A DNA stretch of 64,000 nucleotides from G965247265 sp965247265. GTDB lineage: Bacteria; Pseudomonadota; Gammaproteobacteria; UBA4575. Positions within the stretch are counted from its first letter, which is position 1; the number at the start of each line of letters is the position of its first letter. This document shows positions 55,345 through 64,000 of this stretch, one piece after another. The position numbers were made by a program, and so were the translations under genes. Below the pieces are notes generated by a model. It saw nothing but the letters and a program-made list of their open reading frames with translations. It was not told the origin of the DNA and did not search any database. Where the stretch lies: assembly GCA_965247265.1 (NCBI GenBank), contig OZ252002.1, forward strand, positions 186,001 through 250,000, read 5' to 3'.

Positions 55345-56700
55345 TTACTGAATTAGAATAAACAAACCACGTGCTTCACGCTGTACATTTAATAACAATG
55401 CTTTAGGATTTTTCTTAATAGCGGCCTTCACGTCTTGGAAGGTTTTAACGCGCATTTTATTTACACTAATAATGATGTCGCCTTTACGCAATCCTGTTGC
55501 ATCCGCGCTACCACTTACGCTAATCACTTCAATACCCGCCGTAGTTCCAGCAGAAGTATCTTCGAGTGTTTCACTAAATGAGGCACCTTCAAGTTTTGGG
55601 CTAAGCGATTTTCCACTAATGGTATTGGTAACCTGCTCTTCGATTGAGGCATTTAAAACCTTTAACTTACCATTACGCAATACTTCAATGCTTACTTGTG
55701 TACCAATTCGCAATAAGCCAATTTCATTTCGGACTTGTGCAGAACTTTCTACTTCATGTCCACTTACAGCAACAATGACATCCCCAACTTTAATTCCAGC
55801 TTTTTCTGCGGGTGATTTTGGTTCCACGCGCGCAACAACAACACCTTTTTTACGCGATGTATCAAACGCTTCTGCTAACTCTGGAGTTAAATCTTGTGCC
55901 GTGAAACCTAATCGGCCTCGTTTAACCTCTCCGTGCTCAATCAGTTGATTGGCAATTTGTTTGACCATGTTAACGGGGATGGCAAACCCGATGCCAATAT
56001 TGCCGCCCGTCGGGCCATAAAGAGCTGTGTTTATGCCTACAAGCTCTCCGCGTAAATTAACCAGCGCACCACCCGAATTACCGGGGTTAATGGACGCATC
56101 TGTTTGAATAAAATCTTCGTAGGATTCAATCCCCAAGCCACTACGTCCCAATGCGCTTACAATCCCTGATGTGACAGTTTGTCCCAAACCAAATGGATTC
56201 CCTACTGCCACTACAAAATCACCTTGTCGCAATTTATCGGAATCACCCAACTGAATTTCAATCAGTCTTTTTGCTTCAATTTTTATAATAGCGATATCTA
56301 CACCGGGATCTTTTCCTACCACTTCGGCTGTAAATTTTTCACCGTCTTCCAATGTCACAACAATATTTTCAGCCTTTGCAATAACGTGCGTATTTGTCAC
56401 GATATAACCATTCACTGCATCCAAAATTACCCCCGAACCGAGACCGGTGGTGCGTCGTTCGCGCTGGCGTTCCGGTGCATCAAAAAACCGACGAAAAAAT
56501 GGGTCATCGAAAAATGGGTCACGTACCACCACTTTTCCTGTTGTCGAAATGTTAACGACTGCAGGCGTGGTTCGCTCTAACATAGGTGCAAGCGTGGGCA
56601 AAGCTTGGCCGTCTACGCTTGTCGGTAATGTCGCGGATGTGATAGACACGCTACCTATCACACCAAGTAATACAACGCGGGGAATGAATTTATTTAACAT
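55345..56700 (-). CDS. degQ: DegQ/DegP-type periplasmic serine protease
   Basis: The 451-residue protease has a signal peptide, the triad His in NTHVIAK (about 101), Asp in GVDIAI and Ser in GNSGGALV (about 207), and two C-terminal PDZ domains. An internal DPFFDDPFFRRFF segment lies at the LA loop. It degrades misfolded periplasmic proteins. ATG 56700 is used; the longer frame lies over the cbpA gene. It stands 35 bp after the DnaJ-like gene on the same strand. Confidence 0.92.
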   Translation of the reverse strand: MLNKFIPRVVLLGVIGSVSITSATLPTSVDGQALPTLAPMLERTTPAVVNISTTGKVVVRDPFFDDPFFRRFFDAPERQRERRTTGLGSGVILDAVNGYIVTNTHVIAKAENIVVTLEDGEKFTAEVVGKDPGVDIAIIKIEAKRLIEIQLGDSDKLRQGDFVVAVGNPFGLGQTVTSGIVSALGRSGLGIESYEDFIQTDASINPGNSGGALVNLRGELVGINTALYGPTGGNIGIGFAIPVNMVKQIANQLIEHGEVKRGRLGFTAQDLTPELAEAFDTSRKKGVVVARVEPKSPAEKAGIKVGDVIVAVSGHEVESSAQVRNEIGLLRIGTQVSIEVLRNGKLKVLNASIEEQVTNTISGKSLSPKLEGASFSETLEDTSAGTTAGIEVISVSGSADATGLRKGDIIISVNKMRVKTFQDVKAAIKKNPKALLLNVQREARGLFILIQ

Positions 56701-56734
56701 CAGGTTGAAATTCTGTTGTAGAAATATTAGTTGC

Positions 56735-57673
56735 TTAAGAATGCATATTAAGCGATGCGCGGGGATTAAAATCAAACCGTTTCGCCATCTCTTCATAATA
56801 TAACGTATCCTCATCCGTCGAGGCATCGGGTATCATAATCAGTAGCGTTACAATTTGATCGCCGGGTATTTTTCCAGGTAACCCGCGTTTATTCAATCGC
56901 AGCTTTTTTCCAGACTGGGAGTCAGCTGGTACTTTTACTTCAACGCGCCCGCCCAATGTAGGCACTTCAATTCGTGCGCCCAAAGCGGCTTCCCAAGGCG
57001 TTACGGGTAAGTCGAGCAGCACATTTCGACCGTCGAGTGTATAAACAGAATGTGGCAATATGCTTACTTCCAAGTAGAGATCACCACTAGGGCCTCCACC
57101 CATTCCCGTGGCCCCTTGCCCTGCAAGACGAATACGTTTACCAGACGTTATTCCGGTTGGAATTTTAACGTCTAGATTTCTTCCGCCGTTTAATCGAATG
57201 CTCTTCGTTGAACCTTGGAATGCTTCTTCTAATTTAATGGATATACTCGCATGTTGATCTGCGCCTTGGCTTTGAAACCCAGCATGACCAAACCCGCTTG
57301 CATCACCTTGTCTAAATCCACTTTGAGAAAACCCACCACCAAATAATGATTCAAAAAAATCACTAAACCCGGACGCACTTGAACCAGTATTTGAGAACCC
57401 ACCACCAGAAAAATTATCTTCCCAACCCTGTGGTGGTGTAAAATTTTGGCCTGCCTTCCAATTTGCACCAAGCTGGTCATAGGCTTGACGCTTTTCAGAA
57501 TCTTTTAAGACATCATAGGCTTCATTCACTTCCTTAAATTTTTCTTCGGCATTGGTCTCTTTGCTCACATCAGGATGATACTTACGTGCAAGACGACGAT
57601 ACGCTGTTTTAATATCAGCATCTTTCGCCTCACGCTCTACGCCTAATACTTTGTAGTAATCTTTATATTCCAT
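56735..57673 (-). CDS. cbpA: DnaJ-like co-chaperone CbpA
   Basis: The 312-residue protein has an N-terminal J-domain (KYHPDVSKE), a glycine/phenylalanine-rich stretch of about 60 residues, and two C-terminal substrate-binding beta-domains (HSVYTLDGRNVLLDLPVTPWEAALG). It lacks zinc fingers, so it is a CbpA/DjlA-like class II J-protein that stimulates DnaK. It follows hsp20 by 102 bp with a terminator between. Confidence 0.9.
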   Translation of the reverse strand: MEYKDYYKVLGVEREAKDADIKTAYRRLARKYHPDVSKETNAEEKFKEVNEAYDVLKDSEKRQAYDQLGANWKAGQNFTPPQGWEDNFSGGGFSNTGSSASGFSDFFESLFGGGFSQSGFRQGDASGFGHAGFQSQGADQHASISIKLEEAFQGSTKSIRLNGGRNLDVKIPTGITSGKRIRLAGQGATGMGGGPSGDLYLEVSILPHSVYTLDGRNVLLDLPVTPWEAALGARIEVPTLGGRVEVKVPADSQSGKKLRLNKRGLPGKIPGDQIVTLLIMIPDASTDEDTLYYEEMAKRFDFNPRASLNMHS

Positions 57674-57708
57674 AAATGGCCCATATCAATTTTAAAGTGG
57701 CTAACAGC

Positions 57709-57732
57709 AAAACGCCGCGGAGATCCGCGGCG
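57709..57732 (-). terminator. Terminator of hsp20
   Basis: CGCCGCGG and CCGCGGCG pair perfectly over 8 bp around the loop AGAT, and on the minus strand the stem runs into TTTT. It lies 44 bp past the hsp20 stop. Confidence 0.85.
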
Positions 57733-57775
57733 CTACTGTTTCCTTACATGTCATCAATAAATGTTTGATGCAGGT

Positions 57776-58210
57776 TTATCCTTCAACCGTAATTCGTTTT
57801 GACAACGCCTTCTCCTTTTTTGGTATATGAAGTTTTAATACGCCATGTTCAGTTTTAGCAGAAATGTGTTCAGCATCTGCGGTTTCCGGCAATGTAAAAC
57901 GCCGATAAAAACTTCCATATACACGTTCTGTTCGGGTGTAACCTTCACCTTCGTCCTTGTCTTCTGACTTACGAGCACCTCTAACGGTAAGCACACCCTC
58001 TTCTAACGAGACATCAATGTCTTTAGGATTTACCCCCGGTACATCCGCAATCACTTCATAGGCATCTTTCCCCTCTTTAATATCAACCAAAGGGACCCAA
58101 TCCGATGCGGTTTCAGCATAAGCCTTCGCATCACGATTAAAGATGCGGTCCATTTCTCCACGAACTTCACGAATAGACTCCCAGGGATCTCGATATACTT
58201 TTGCTAACAT
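57776..58210 (-). CDS. hsp20: Small heat shock protein (Hsp20/IbpA family)
   Basis: The 144-residue protein has the alpha-crystallin domain: ADVPGVNPKDIDVSLEEGVLTVRG, ERVYGSFYRRFTLPE and the C-terminal KRITVEG with the IxI/V-type tail. It holds unfolding proteins. A strong AGGAGGT ribosome site precedes the ATG, and a sigma32-type promoter lies at 58253-58278. Confidence 0.93.
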   Translation of the reverse strand: MLAKVYRDPWESIREVRGEMDRIFNRDAKAYAETASDWVPLVDIKEGKDAYEVIADVPGVNPKDIDVSLEEGVLTVRGARKSEDKDEGEGYTRTERVYGSFYRRFTLPETADAEHISAKTEHGVLKLHIPKKEKALSKRITVEG

Positions 58211-58252
58211 TTTGTACCTCCTAAATGAACAATTTGTTTACTTATTTAAGAG

Positions 58253-58278
58253 ATATGGGCATTTCGCAGGAATTCAAG
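58253..58278 (-). promoter_or_regulatory. Sigma32 (heat-shock) promoter of hsp20
   Basis: On the minus strand CTTGAA (plus-strand 58273-58278) is followed after 12 bases by GCCCATAT (58253-58260), close to the sigma32 consensus CTTGAA-N12/14-CCCATNT. Transcription would start about 35 bp before the hsp20 ATG. Confidence 0.75.
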
Positions 58279-58316
58279 GATATAAACGAAAAATTTATTA
58301 AAAATAATAGGTGAAG

Positions 58317-58826
58317 TTAGGTTGCTTCAAACTGTGCGGCGGCACGATTTTTTTGCACCGCTTCGGGTGTGAAAATTTTTCCATTCATGGCCAGATATAT
58401 GCCTGCAGATAAATGCTGGGCTGCAGCAATCGTATAACCAATATTAAAAATTGCATCGGTATTACGAAATCTTGCAGGTTGCATCGCGCCTGTTAGCACA
58501 ATTGTTTTATTTTTAATAGCTTTCAATCGCTGCGCCGTATCGATCATGGTGTCTGTGCCATGCGTTATTAAAATATGTGAACACGCCTCTTCGTTGACGC
58601 GAGAATATATGAGATCACGATCATCACCTGTTATGTCTAAACTATCTTTTTTCAGAATAGACTCTATATCAAAAGGAAATTGCACGAGCGCCTCTTTGAG
58701 AATATCTTGTACGACAGGGTCGCCAATTTGATATTCGCTTATCGCATCAAAATACACCTTATCAATGGTCCCACCTGTGCAAAATATTTTAACCCTATGC
58801 TGATGCATGTGTTGATCATTTGACAT
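58317..58826 (-). CDS. Asparaginase-domain protein (short)
   Basis: The 169-residue protein has the N-terminal asparaginase fold with IFCTGGTIDKVYFD and THGTDTMIDTA. It covers only the first domain of type I/II asparaginases (usually over 320 residues). Such short forms are common in proteobacteria and their substrate is not known. Confidence 0.8.
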   Translation of the reverse strand: MSNDQHMHQHRVKIFCTGGTIDKVYFDAISEYQIGDPVVQDILKEALVQFPFDIESILKKDSLDITGDDRDLIYSRVNEEACSHILITHGTDTMIDTAQRLKAIKNKTIVLTGAMQPARFRNTDAIFNIGYTIAAAQHLSAGIYLAMNGKIFTPEAVQKNRAAAQFEAT

Positions 58827-58891
58827 GTAAGATAAGCCTATTTAATTGAATCTTAAAACCACTGTAAAAAATGATTGCTTACTATTGATTC

Positions 58892-59758
58892 TTACTCTAC
58901 GTTTTGAACTTGTTCGCGCATTTGTTCAATTAAAACTTTCAATTCAACGGACGCCTGCGTGGTTTCAATATCAGCAGATTTAGAAGCCAATGTATTTGCT
59001 TCACGATGAAATTCTTGCATAAGAAAATCTATGCGTCTTCCAATTGGATCTGTACGATCAAAAATGCTTCCCATTTCGCTTAGGTGGCTTTCTATTCGAT
59101 CCAATTCCTCTGCAATATCTAACTTTTGAGCTAAGTAAACGAGTTCTTGCTCTAAGCGGGATTGGTCCACTTCTACATGTAGTTCTTCGATTCGTTGTTG
59201 AAGCTTTTCTTTTACATCCGCTAATACTTTAGGGTATCGCACGCGGACCTTTTTTACTATGGTAGTAATCTCTGCACATTTTCCCTGGATGATTGTTTTA
59301 ATTCGTAGACCTTCAGTGGCACGCATATCGGCGAGCTGATTTGTTGCACTTTTGAATAATTCAAAACATGAAGCATGAAAATTTTGCATATCCGTCTGTG
59401 CAGTTTGCACAAGACCGGGCCAGGTCAATACATCGACTGCTTTAGCAGGTGAGTACTCCGGTAATTTGTTATTTACAAAACTTATTTGCTGGATCAAACT
59501 CTCTAGTAATGGTTCATTTAGCTCAAGTGCAGCCGTTTCACTATCTGTTAATTGATAGCGAAACACACAATCAACTTTCCCGCGTGAAAGTTTTGTTTGC
59601 AAAAATTTCCGTAGCTGCGGTTCTAATCTTCGCACTTCTTCAGGAAGGCGGAAATTAATCTCTAAATAGCGATGGTTTACAGATCGTAATTCCCAACTCA
59701 AATTTCCTTGCTCACATGTATCTTCGACGCGCGCAAATCCTGTCATACTATTCAGCAT
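58892..59758 (-). CDS. yicC: YicC/YloC family endoribonuclease
   Basis: The 288-residue protein begins MLNSMTGFARVED and has ELRSVNHRYLEINFRLPEE, RGKVDC and the C-terminal GRRIDFLMQEFHREANTLASKS. It is an endoribonuclease linked to RNA turnover. The ATG at 59758 fits the family start; the upstream extension is not conserved. It diverges from rph. Confidence 0.92.
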   Translation of the reverse strand: MLNSMTGFARVEDTCEQGNLSWELRSVNHRYLEINFRLPEEVRRLEPQLRKFLQTKLSRGKVDCVFRYQLTDSETAALELNEPLLESLIQQISFVNNKLPEYSPAKAVDVLTWPGLVQTAQTDMQNFHASCFELFKSATNQLADMRATEGLRIKTIIQGKCAEITTIVKKVRVRYPKVLADVKEKLQQRIEELHVEVDQSRLEQELVYLAQKLDIAEELDRIESHLSEMGSIFDRTDPIGRRIDFLMQEFHREANTLASKSADIETTQASVELKVLIEQMREQVQNVE

Positions 59759-59864
59759 TCTTTGATAATCCTTTTTCTTTAATTGCATTTACTTGCGATC
59801 GCACAGTTGTTCTGGAATTTTGCGTATAATGCGCGACTCTTTAAATTACCACCAGTTTGATTTT

Positions 59865-60593
59865 ATGATTTCAACATCCAGGCCAAGTGGTCGCAGTGCA
59901 GACCAAATGCGTTATATCCAATTTACACGTAACTATACCAAGCATGCGGAAGGATCCGTACTGGTTGAATTTGGAGATACACAAGTTTTATGTACTGCTA
60001 CGGTAGCAGACCAAGTGCCTAAATTTTTAAAAGGCGAAGATCAGGGTTGGATTACAGCGGAATATGGAATGTTGCCACGTTCCACCAACAGTCGCATGGC
60101 CCGAGAAGCCGCCCACGGTAAACAAGGTGGTCGAACATTGGAGATTCAGCGTTTAATAGGTCGCTCGTTACGCGCAGCTGTTGATTTGCATAAATTAGGT
60201 GAATGTTCAATTACGATTGATTGCGATGTCATTCAAGCCGATGGAGGAACGCGCACCGCTTCCATTTCAGGGGGGTTTGTTGCACTTCATGATGCAATTC
60301 AACACTTACTCAGCAGCGGCAAGCTCAGTAATAATCCCATTGAACATTTTGTAGCAGCCGTATCGGTGGGGGTTTTCCATCATACGCCCGTATTGGATTT
60401 AGACTATGCGGAAGACTGCACGGCAGAAACAGATATGAATATTGTCATGAACGACCTTCAATCTTTTATTGAAATACAAGGCACTGCTGAAAAACAATCT
60501 TTCACGCAAGACGAATTAATGTACTTACTAGATCTGGGTAAAAAAGGAATCACTGAAATTATTACAAAACAAAAAGCATGCTTGGGTGCATAA
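59865..60593 (+). CDS. rph: Ribonuclease PH
   Basis: The 242-residue phosphorolytic 3'-exoribonuclease trims tRNA 3' ends. It has FTRNYTKHAEGSVLVEFGDT, GWITAEYGMLPRST, QIQRLIGRSLRA-type sequence, and DCDVIQADGGTRTASISG. ATG 59865 (MISTSRPSGRSADQ) matches known starts. rdgB begins immediately after its stop. Confidence 0.94.
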   Translation: MISTSRPSGRSADQMRYIQFTRNYTKHAEGSVLVEFGDTQVLCTATVADQVPKFLKGEDQGWITAEYGMLPRSTNSRMAREAAHGKQGGRTLEIQRLIGRSLRAAVDLHKLGECSITIDCDVIQADGGTRTASISGGFVALHDAIQHLLSSGKLSNNPIEHFVAAVSVGVFHHTPVLDLDYAEDCTAETDMNIVMNDLQSFIEIQGTAEKQSFTQDELMYLLDLGKKGITEIITKQKACLGA

Positions 60594-61184
60594 ATGCCCA
60601 AAAAAATAATACTCGCAAGCAATAATGCAGGGAAATTGAGGGAAATTCAGGCTGTGCTGAGTGTGGGACGCTATCAACTTATCCAACAGTCTGAATTCGA
60701 TGTAAGCGAGGTGGAAGAAACGGGAACTACCTTTGTAGAAAACGCAATCATTAAAGCACGTCATGCTGCCACGCTTACGGGCATGCCTGCACTCGCTGAT
60801 GACTCAGGCATCGAAGTTGATGCTTTGCATGGTGCGCCTGGTGTTTACAGCGCACGGTATGCGGAAAATTATGCAGATGATGGCGCCAATAACTCAAAGT
60901 TGTTAAAAGAACTTTTGCATGTGCCGGATGCAAACCGCACGGCACGGTTTCAATGTGTGCTAGTTTTTATGCGTCACGCGAAGGATCCCATGCCATTAAT
61001 CTGCGAGGGGACCTGGGAAGGAATAATTTTGCATGAAGAAAAAGGGCCGAATGGATTTGGTTACGACCCATTATTTTATGTGCCTACACATCAATGTTCT
61101 TCGGCTGAATTGAATCCGGCTGAAAAAAATCGTATCAGTCACCGTGCACAAGCCTTACAAAAACTAATTGTGGCCCTAACCTAG
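60594..61184 (+). CDS. rdgB: dITP/XTP pyrophosphatase
   Basis: The 196-residue HAM1-family enzyme removes non-canonical purine nucleotides: ILASNNAGKLREIQAVL, ALADDSGIEVDAL, GAPGVYSARYA and GPNGFGYDPLFYV are all present. It directly abuts rph and is followed by hemW 23 bp later, the usual gene order. Confidence 0.95.
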   Translation: MPKKIILASNNAGKLREIQAVLSVGRYQLIQQSEFDVSEVEETGTTFVENAIIKARHAATLTGMPALADDSGIEVDALHGAPGVYSARYAENYADDGANNSKLLKELLHVPDANRTARFQCVLVFMRHAKDPMPLICEGTWEGIILHEEKGPNGFGYDPLFYVPTHQCSSAELNPAEKNRISHRAQALQKLIVALT

Positions 61185-61206
61185 CTAACTTAAATTATGC
61201 TTTTCC

Positions 61207-62361
61207 ATGCTTGAGACACCCTTATCCCTTTATGTGCATATCCCTTGGTGTATAAAAAAATGCCCCTACTGTGACTTTAATTCACATGAATCACGATCAG
61301 CGATCCCCGAAAATGAATATATTGATGCCCTTATTCTCGATTTAACTCGACACGCAAAGCTGGTAAGCGAACGAGAAGTTATTAGCATCTTTATCGGCGG
61401 TGGCACACCAAGTTTATTTTCTGCTCGCAGCATTGAACGTTTATTGCAAGCCATCCACGCTCAATTAACACTTGCGCAAAATGTCGAGGTAACGATTGAA
61501 GCTAATCCCGGCACACTAGATCAAAAAAACTTTTCAGGATTTCGACAAATTGGAATAAACCGAATTTCCATCGGTGTACAAAGTTTCAATGACGCTCACT
61601 TGCAAACATTGGGGCGCATTCATTCGGCACAAACGGCATATAATGCGATAGCATCAGCGAAACAGGCAGGATTTGAAAACTTTAATATCGATTTGATGTA
61701 TGCCTTACCCAATCAAACAGTAGCGCAAGCGGCATTTGACATTGAACAAGCCATCAAGCAGGAACCTACTCATATTTCCTATTATCAACTTACGCTGGAA
61801 CCAAATACGTATTTCTTTAACCATCCTCCGCCCCTGCCCAATGATGAGGTTAGCTGGGACATGCATGTACAAGGCGCGCATTTATTAGCACAGCATGGCT
61901 ATCAACAATACGAGGTATCCACCTATTCAAAACCAGGATTTACATGCGCCCATAATAAAAATTACTGGTTGTTTGGCGATTACTTAGGTCTAGGTGCCGG
62001 TGCTCACCAGAAGCTCAGCAGCGGTAAAGATGGCGCTATTGTACGCAGTGAAAAACCGCGGCATCCTCAGCAATATATTCGACAAACAAATTCCGATGAA
62101 TTGTTCGAAAAACCACAATGTCTCACACATGACGAAATTACATTTGAATATTTACTGAATGCGTTACGTTTGAAAAATGGATTTAATCATGTGCAGTTTG
62201 AACGCCATACAGGATTGCCTTATAAGCAGCTGCAGCCACACATTGACCCCCTGCTTGAAGACGGGTTAATCATTGCAGAACACCAAAACATTCGTTGCAG
62301 TGAAAAAGGCTATCACTTTCTCGATAACGTGCTACAACATCTGCTGCCACAAGAAACGTAG
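61207..62361 (+). CDS. hemW: HemW-like radical SAM protein
   Basis: The 384-residue radical SAM protein has the cluster motif PWCIKKCPYCDFN, GGGTPSLF, and NRISIGVQSF and LGAGAH segments of HemW (formerly HemN-like). It binds heme and helps insert it; it is not a true coproporphyrinogen oxidase. It ends 24 bp before the CPXCG gene. Confidence 0.93.
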   Translation: MLETPLSLYVHIPWCIKKCPYCDFNSHESRSAIPENEYIDALILDLTRHAKLVSEREVISIFIGGGTPSLFSARSIERLLQAIHAQLTLAQNVEVTIEANPGTLDQKNFSGFRQIGINRISIGVQSFNDAHLQTLGRIHSAQTAYNAIASAKQAGFENFNIDLMYALPNQTVAQAAFDIEQAIKQEPTHISYYQLTLEPNTYFFNHPPPLPNDEVSWDMHVQGAHLLAQHGYQQYEVSTYSKPGFTCAHNKNYWLFGDYLGLGAGAHQKLSSGKDGAIVRSEKPRHPQQYIRQTNSDELFEKPQCLTHDEITFEYLLNALRLKNGFNHVQFERHTGLPYKQLQPHIDPLLEDGLIIAEHQNIRCSEKGYHFLDNVLQHLLPQET

Positions 62362-62384
62362 TCTTTTCGACCATGGACCATATC

Positions 62385-62570
62385 ATGAAATCCGCAACAA
62401 TTAATTGCCCGTATTGCGGAGAAAGCTTGGAGATTTTGATTGATAATAGCTATGGCGACCACGAATATATTGAGGACTGCCAAGTGTGCTGCTCGCCCAT
62501 TGAAATCTCAGCTCAATTCTCCAGCAATGGAGAATTGAGCTTGGTGAACTGCAAACGTGATGCAGACTAG
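62385..62570 (+). CDS. CPXCG motif cysteine-rich protein
   Basis: The 61-residue protein has two zinc-ribbon knuckles, CPYCGE near residue 8 and CQVCCSP near residue 32. This is the CPXCG-motif family found in many gammaproteobacteria; the function is unknown. ATG 62385 is used because an earlier ATG is not conserved. Confidence 0.8.
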   Translation: MKSATINCPYCGESLEILIDNSYGDHEYIEDCQVCCSPIEISAQFSSNGELSLVNCKRDAD

Positions 62571-62981
62571 AGTACACCGCGGGGGAACCGAATATTTAGT
62601 GCTATGAGGCGAGGTTATGCACAAGTGTAATGCGACTGTCTAAAAAGCCTACTTTTTTTGATTAAATAATCACCAAAATTAATGTGTGTTGAATTATCTT
62701 AATATAATCAATATGTTAAATTCTTGTATATTTTTTAAGCGATTTAATAAAATTGTCATATTTCTCGAGATTTGTCGCCCTACAATTAATTTACTCACAG
62801 TTTTATCCACAGAATTTGTGGATAAGTAACAAATCTCCATCAGGACAATCACTTAAGTATAAATAGCTAGAAATACTGTAAATGTTATCAGCTAATTTGA
62901 GTTTATTGATATCCTAACTTGAGTTGCGTCAAAGGGTTGAGTATGATCCGCGAGCTCTTATTTAGAATGCAACTGAAGATA
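62571..62981. other. Intergenic region with paired DnaA boxes
   Basis: About 410 bases hold an AT-rich run (62640-62760) and a pair of perfect DnaA boxes at 62803-62825, followed by the ribosomal protein L31 promoter region. No coding frame is convincing. Confidence 0.55.
62803..62825. promoter_or_regulatory. Inverted pair of consensus DnaA boxes
   Basis: TTATCCACA (62803-62811) and TGTGGATAA (62817-62825) are both perfect consensus DnaA boxes, head to head with a 5-base spacer, so that the whole is a 23-bp palindrome. The same site could be a regulatory palindrome for another factor. Confidence 0.65.
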
Positions 62982-63188
62982 ATGAAACCCAACATCCATC
63001 CCAGCTACCAAGATGTTTCCGTCACGTGCAGCTGTGGCAATACCTTTACGACGCGTTCGACCTATGGTTCAGAATCGATGAACATCGATGTTTGTTCCCA
63101 GTGTCATCCTTTTTTTACCGGTAAACAAAAAATTGTTGATACGGCAGGCCAAGTAGACAAATTTAGAAAGCGCTACGGCGGTAAATAA
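62982..63188 (+). CDS. rpmE: 50S ribosomal protein L31 (zinc-binding type)
   Basis: The 68-residue protein has the zinc pairs CSCGNTF and CSQCHPFFTGKQKIVDTAGQV, typical of type A L31. I start at ATG 62982 (MKPNIHPSYQ), the usual first residues; the ORF before it is not conserved. Confidence 0.93.
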   Translation: MKPNIHPSYQDVSVTCSCGNTFTTRSTYGSESMNIDVCSQCHPFFTGKQKIVDTAGQVDKFRKRYGGK

Positions 63189-63544
63189 TATTCAATCGCA
63201 GGGTTTAAAATCCCTCGGCTGAACGCGCCTGCTTTAACTTCAAGCTACTTAACCTCTTTATTATTTGCATAGCTTGCGAAACGTTGCTCATTGGCACAAA
63301 TAGTATGAGAATGCAAAAATCGGTTAAATCAAGTGATAAATACCGCATTTTATACTTGAAACATATCTTTTGATGAAAATAATTATTGGAAACTTTTGGT
63401 GCCCGAGGCACGTCCAATAAATGATGTGTACATTTTCGACATATGGTTGAATTTAAATTAAGAACGGTAGACGTGTAATGAATAACTTTTAGCCAGGTCT
63501 TATAGAATTAAGCAATGCAATTGGACAATTTTAGGAACTATGTG
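63189..63544. other. Intergenic spacer
   Basis: These 356 AT-rich bases lie between rpmE and the M48 protease. A weak AGGG/CCCT dyad follows rpmE. No gene was found here, and a short frame on the minus strand was rejected. Confidence 0.5.
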
Positions 63545-64000
63545 ATGGGCAAAATACTGCAAGCAGCCTTAATGAGCCTTTTTTTAATTGGTGCACTTTT
63601 TAATACAGGCTGCGCAACAAATCCTGTATCCGGAAAACAAGATCTTGTTTTGATGTCGGAAGAAGATGAAATCAAACTTGGTAAGCAAACGCATCAAGAA
63701 ATCATGAAACAGTATCGTCCCTATGAAAATCCCGCATTGCAACGTTATGTCGAAGGGATTGTTGAAGAATTATCTAAGAAAAGCCATCGCAGTAATCTCG
63801 TCTTTCATGTCACCGTACTGGATAGTCCCGATATTAATGCCTTTGCATTGCCGGGAGGTTATGTGTATGTCACGCGAGGTATTATGGCCTACATGAATTC
63901 AGAAGCTGAACTTGCAGGTGTATTGGGGCATGAAATTGGCCACGTTACGGCCCGCCATGGTGTTCGTCAACACAGTGTCGGCACATTGACAGGAATTGGA
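63545..64000 (+). CDS. M48 family lipoprotein metalloprotease, N-terminal part
   Basis: The gene runs off the right edge (152 residues seen). The signal peptide ends in a lipobox, NTGC (Cys at about residue 23), so it is a lipoprotein. ALPGGYVYVTRGI and HEIGH give the M48 zinc-protease motif, as in BepA/YcaL-type outer-membrane quality-control proteases. ATG 63545 has AGGA 8 bp upstream; GTG 63542 is possible. Confidence 0.88.
   Translation, partial: MGKILQAALMSLFLIGALFNTGCATNPVSGKQDLVLMSEEDEIKLGKQTHQEIMKQYRPYENPALQRYVEGIVEELSKKSHRSNLVFHVTVLDSPDINAFALPGGYVYVTRGIMAYMNSEAELAGVLGHEIGHVTARHGVRQHSVGTLTGIG

Noticed and set aside
62640..62825. A chromosomal replication origin
   Set aside because: Only one DnaA box pair is perfect, and no dnaA, dnaN, gidA or similar origin genes lie nearby; kept only as a DnaA-site finding.
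63205..63417. Minus-strand 70-codon frame between rpmE and the M48 protease
   Set aside because: No ribosome site, no recognised sequence and AT-rich spacer composition.
1..64000. CRISPR arrays, IS elements or integrase genes
   Set aside because: I found no regular short repeats with spacers, no transposase or integrase-like frame and no clear attachment repeats at the island ends.

Overview
The window looks like a chromosome segment of a low-GC gammaproteobacterium, possibly free-living and marine. The gene order pyrC'-like ... pilT | yggS-proC-yggT-metX-metW is the Pseudomonas-type arrangement. The asmA-mutY-yggX, rph-rdgB-hemW and ppsA/ppsR groups are also typical of that class. Most of the sequence is AT-rich. 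The block from about 1,350 to 11,540, and most clearly 3,200-11,540, is visibly richer in G and C and carries foreign genes.

Layout. 1-1,322: end of a dihydroorotase-like gene and a PyrK-like flavoprotein. 1,323-11,540: an inserted, decaying island read leftward. It holds the tip module of a siphophage tail (NlpC/P60 peptidase, a TipJ/lambda-J-like protein, two related short tail proteins). Five tightly overlapping enzyme genes follow: GNAT-like, EpmA-like ligase 1, PanD-like pyruvoyl decarboxylase, cupin, EpmA-like ligase 2. A small cysteine-rich protein and a broken amidohydrolase come last. The island cuts pilT after its Walker A region. 11,541-25,700: housekeeping genes (PLP homeostasis, proline, methionine, HU, HspQ, CysQ, PEP synthase and its regulator). 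25,900-30,500: glyoxalase, a Tat-exported GMC dehydrogenase pair, and a TetR-controlled carboxymuconolactone decarboxylase/glutaredoxin group. 31,171-40,167: a coxMNOP-type alternative cytochrome oxidase with heme O synthase, a YtkA/FixH-like protein and a MauG-type di-heme peroxidase. 40,200-48,400: persulfide dioxygenase-like, CDF transporter, PpnN, a DsrC-like protein, a broken CHAD gene and a Fae-like protein. 48,423-64,000: typA (frameshifted), tRNA-Phe, yggX-mutY-asmA, moaC/moaD, a DegQ-type protease with DnaJ-like and Hsp20 chaperones behind a sigma32-type promoter, yicC, rph-rdgB-hemW, rpmE and an M48 lipoprotein protease.

The candidate for an undescribed system is the five-gene cassette at 3,211-6,216. 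Its genes are joined by start/stop overlaps to each other and to the tail gene before them. PanD makes beta-alanine from aspartate. The E. coli PanD maturation factor is a GNAT protein, and EpmA attaches a beta-amino acid to a protein lysine. A phage operon with PanD-like, GNAT-like and two EpmA-like genes behind tail-fibre genes therefore suggests beta-aminoacylation of a tail protein or another target. This is inference from gene families and layout only.

Caveat: several genes, including the core gene typA, carry single-base frameshifts, often in homopolymers. Some may be sequencing or assembly errors rather than true pseudogenes.
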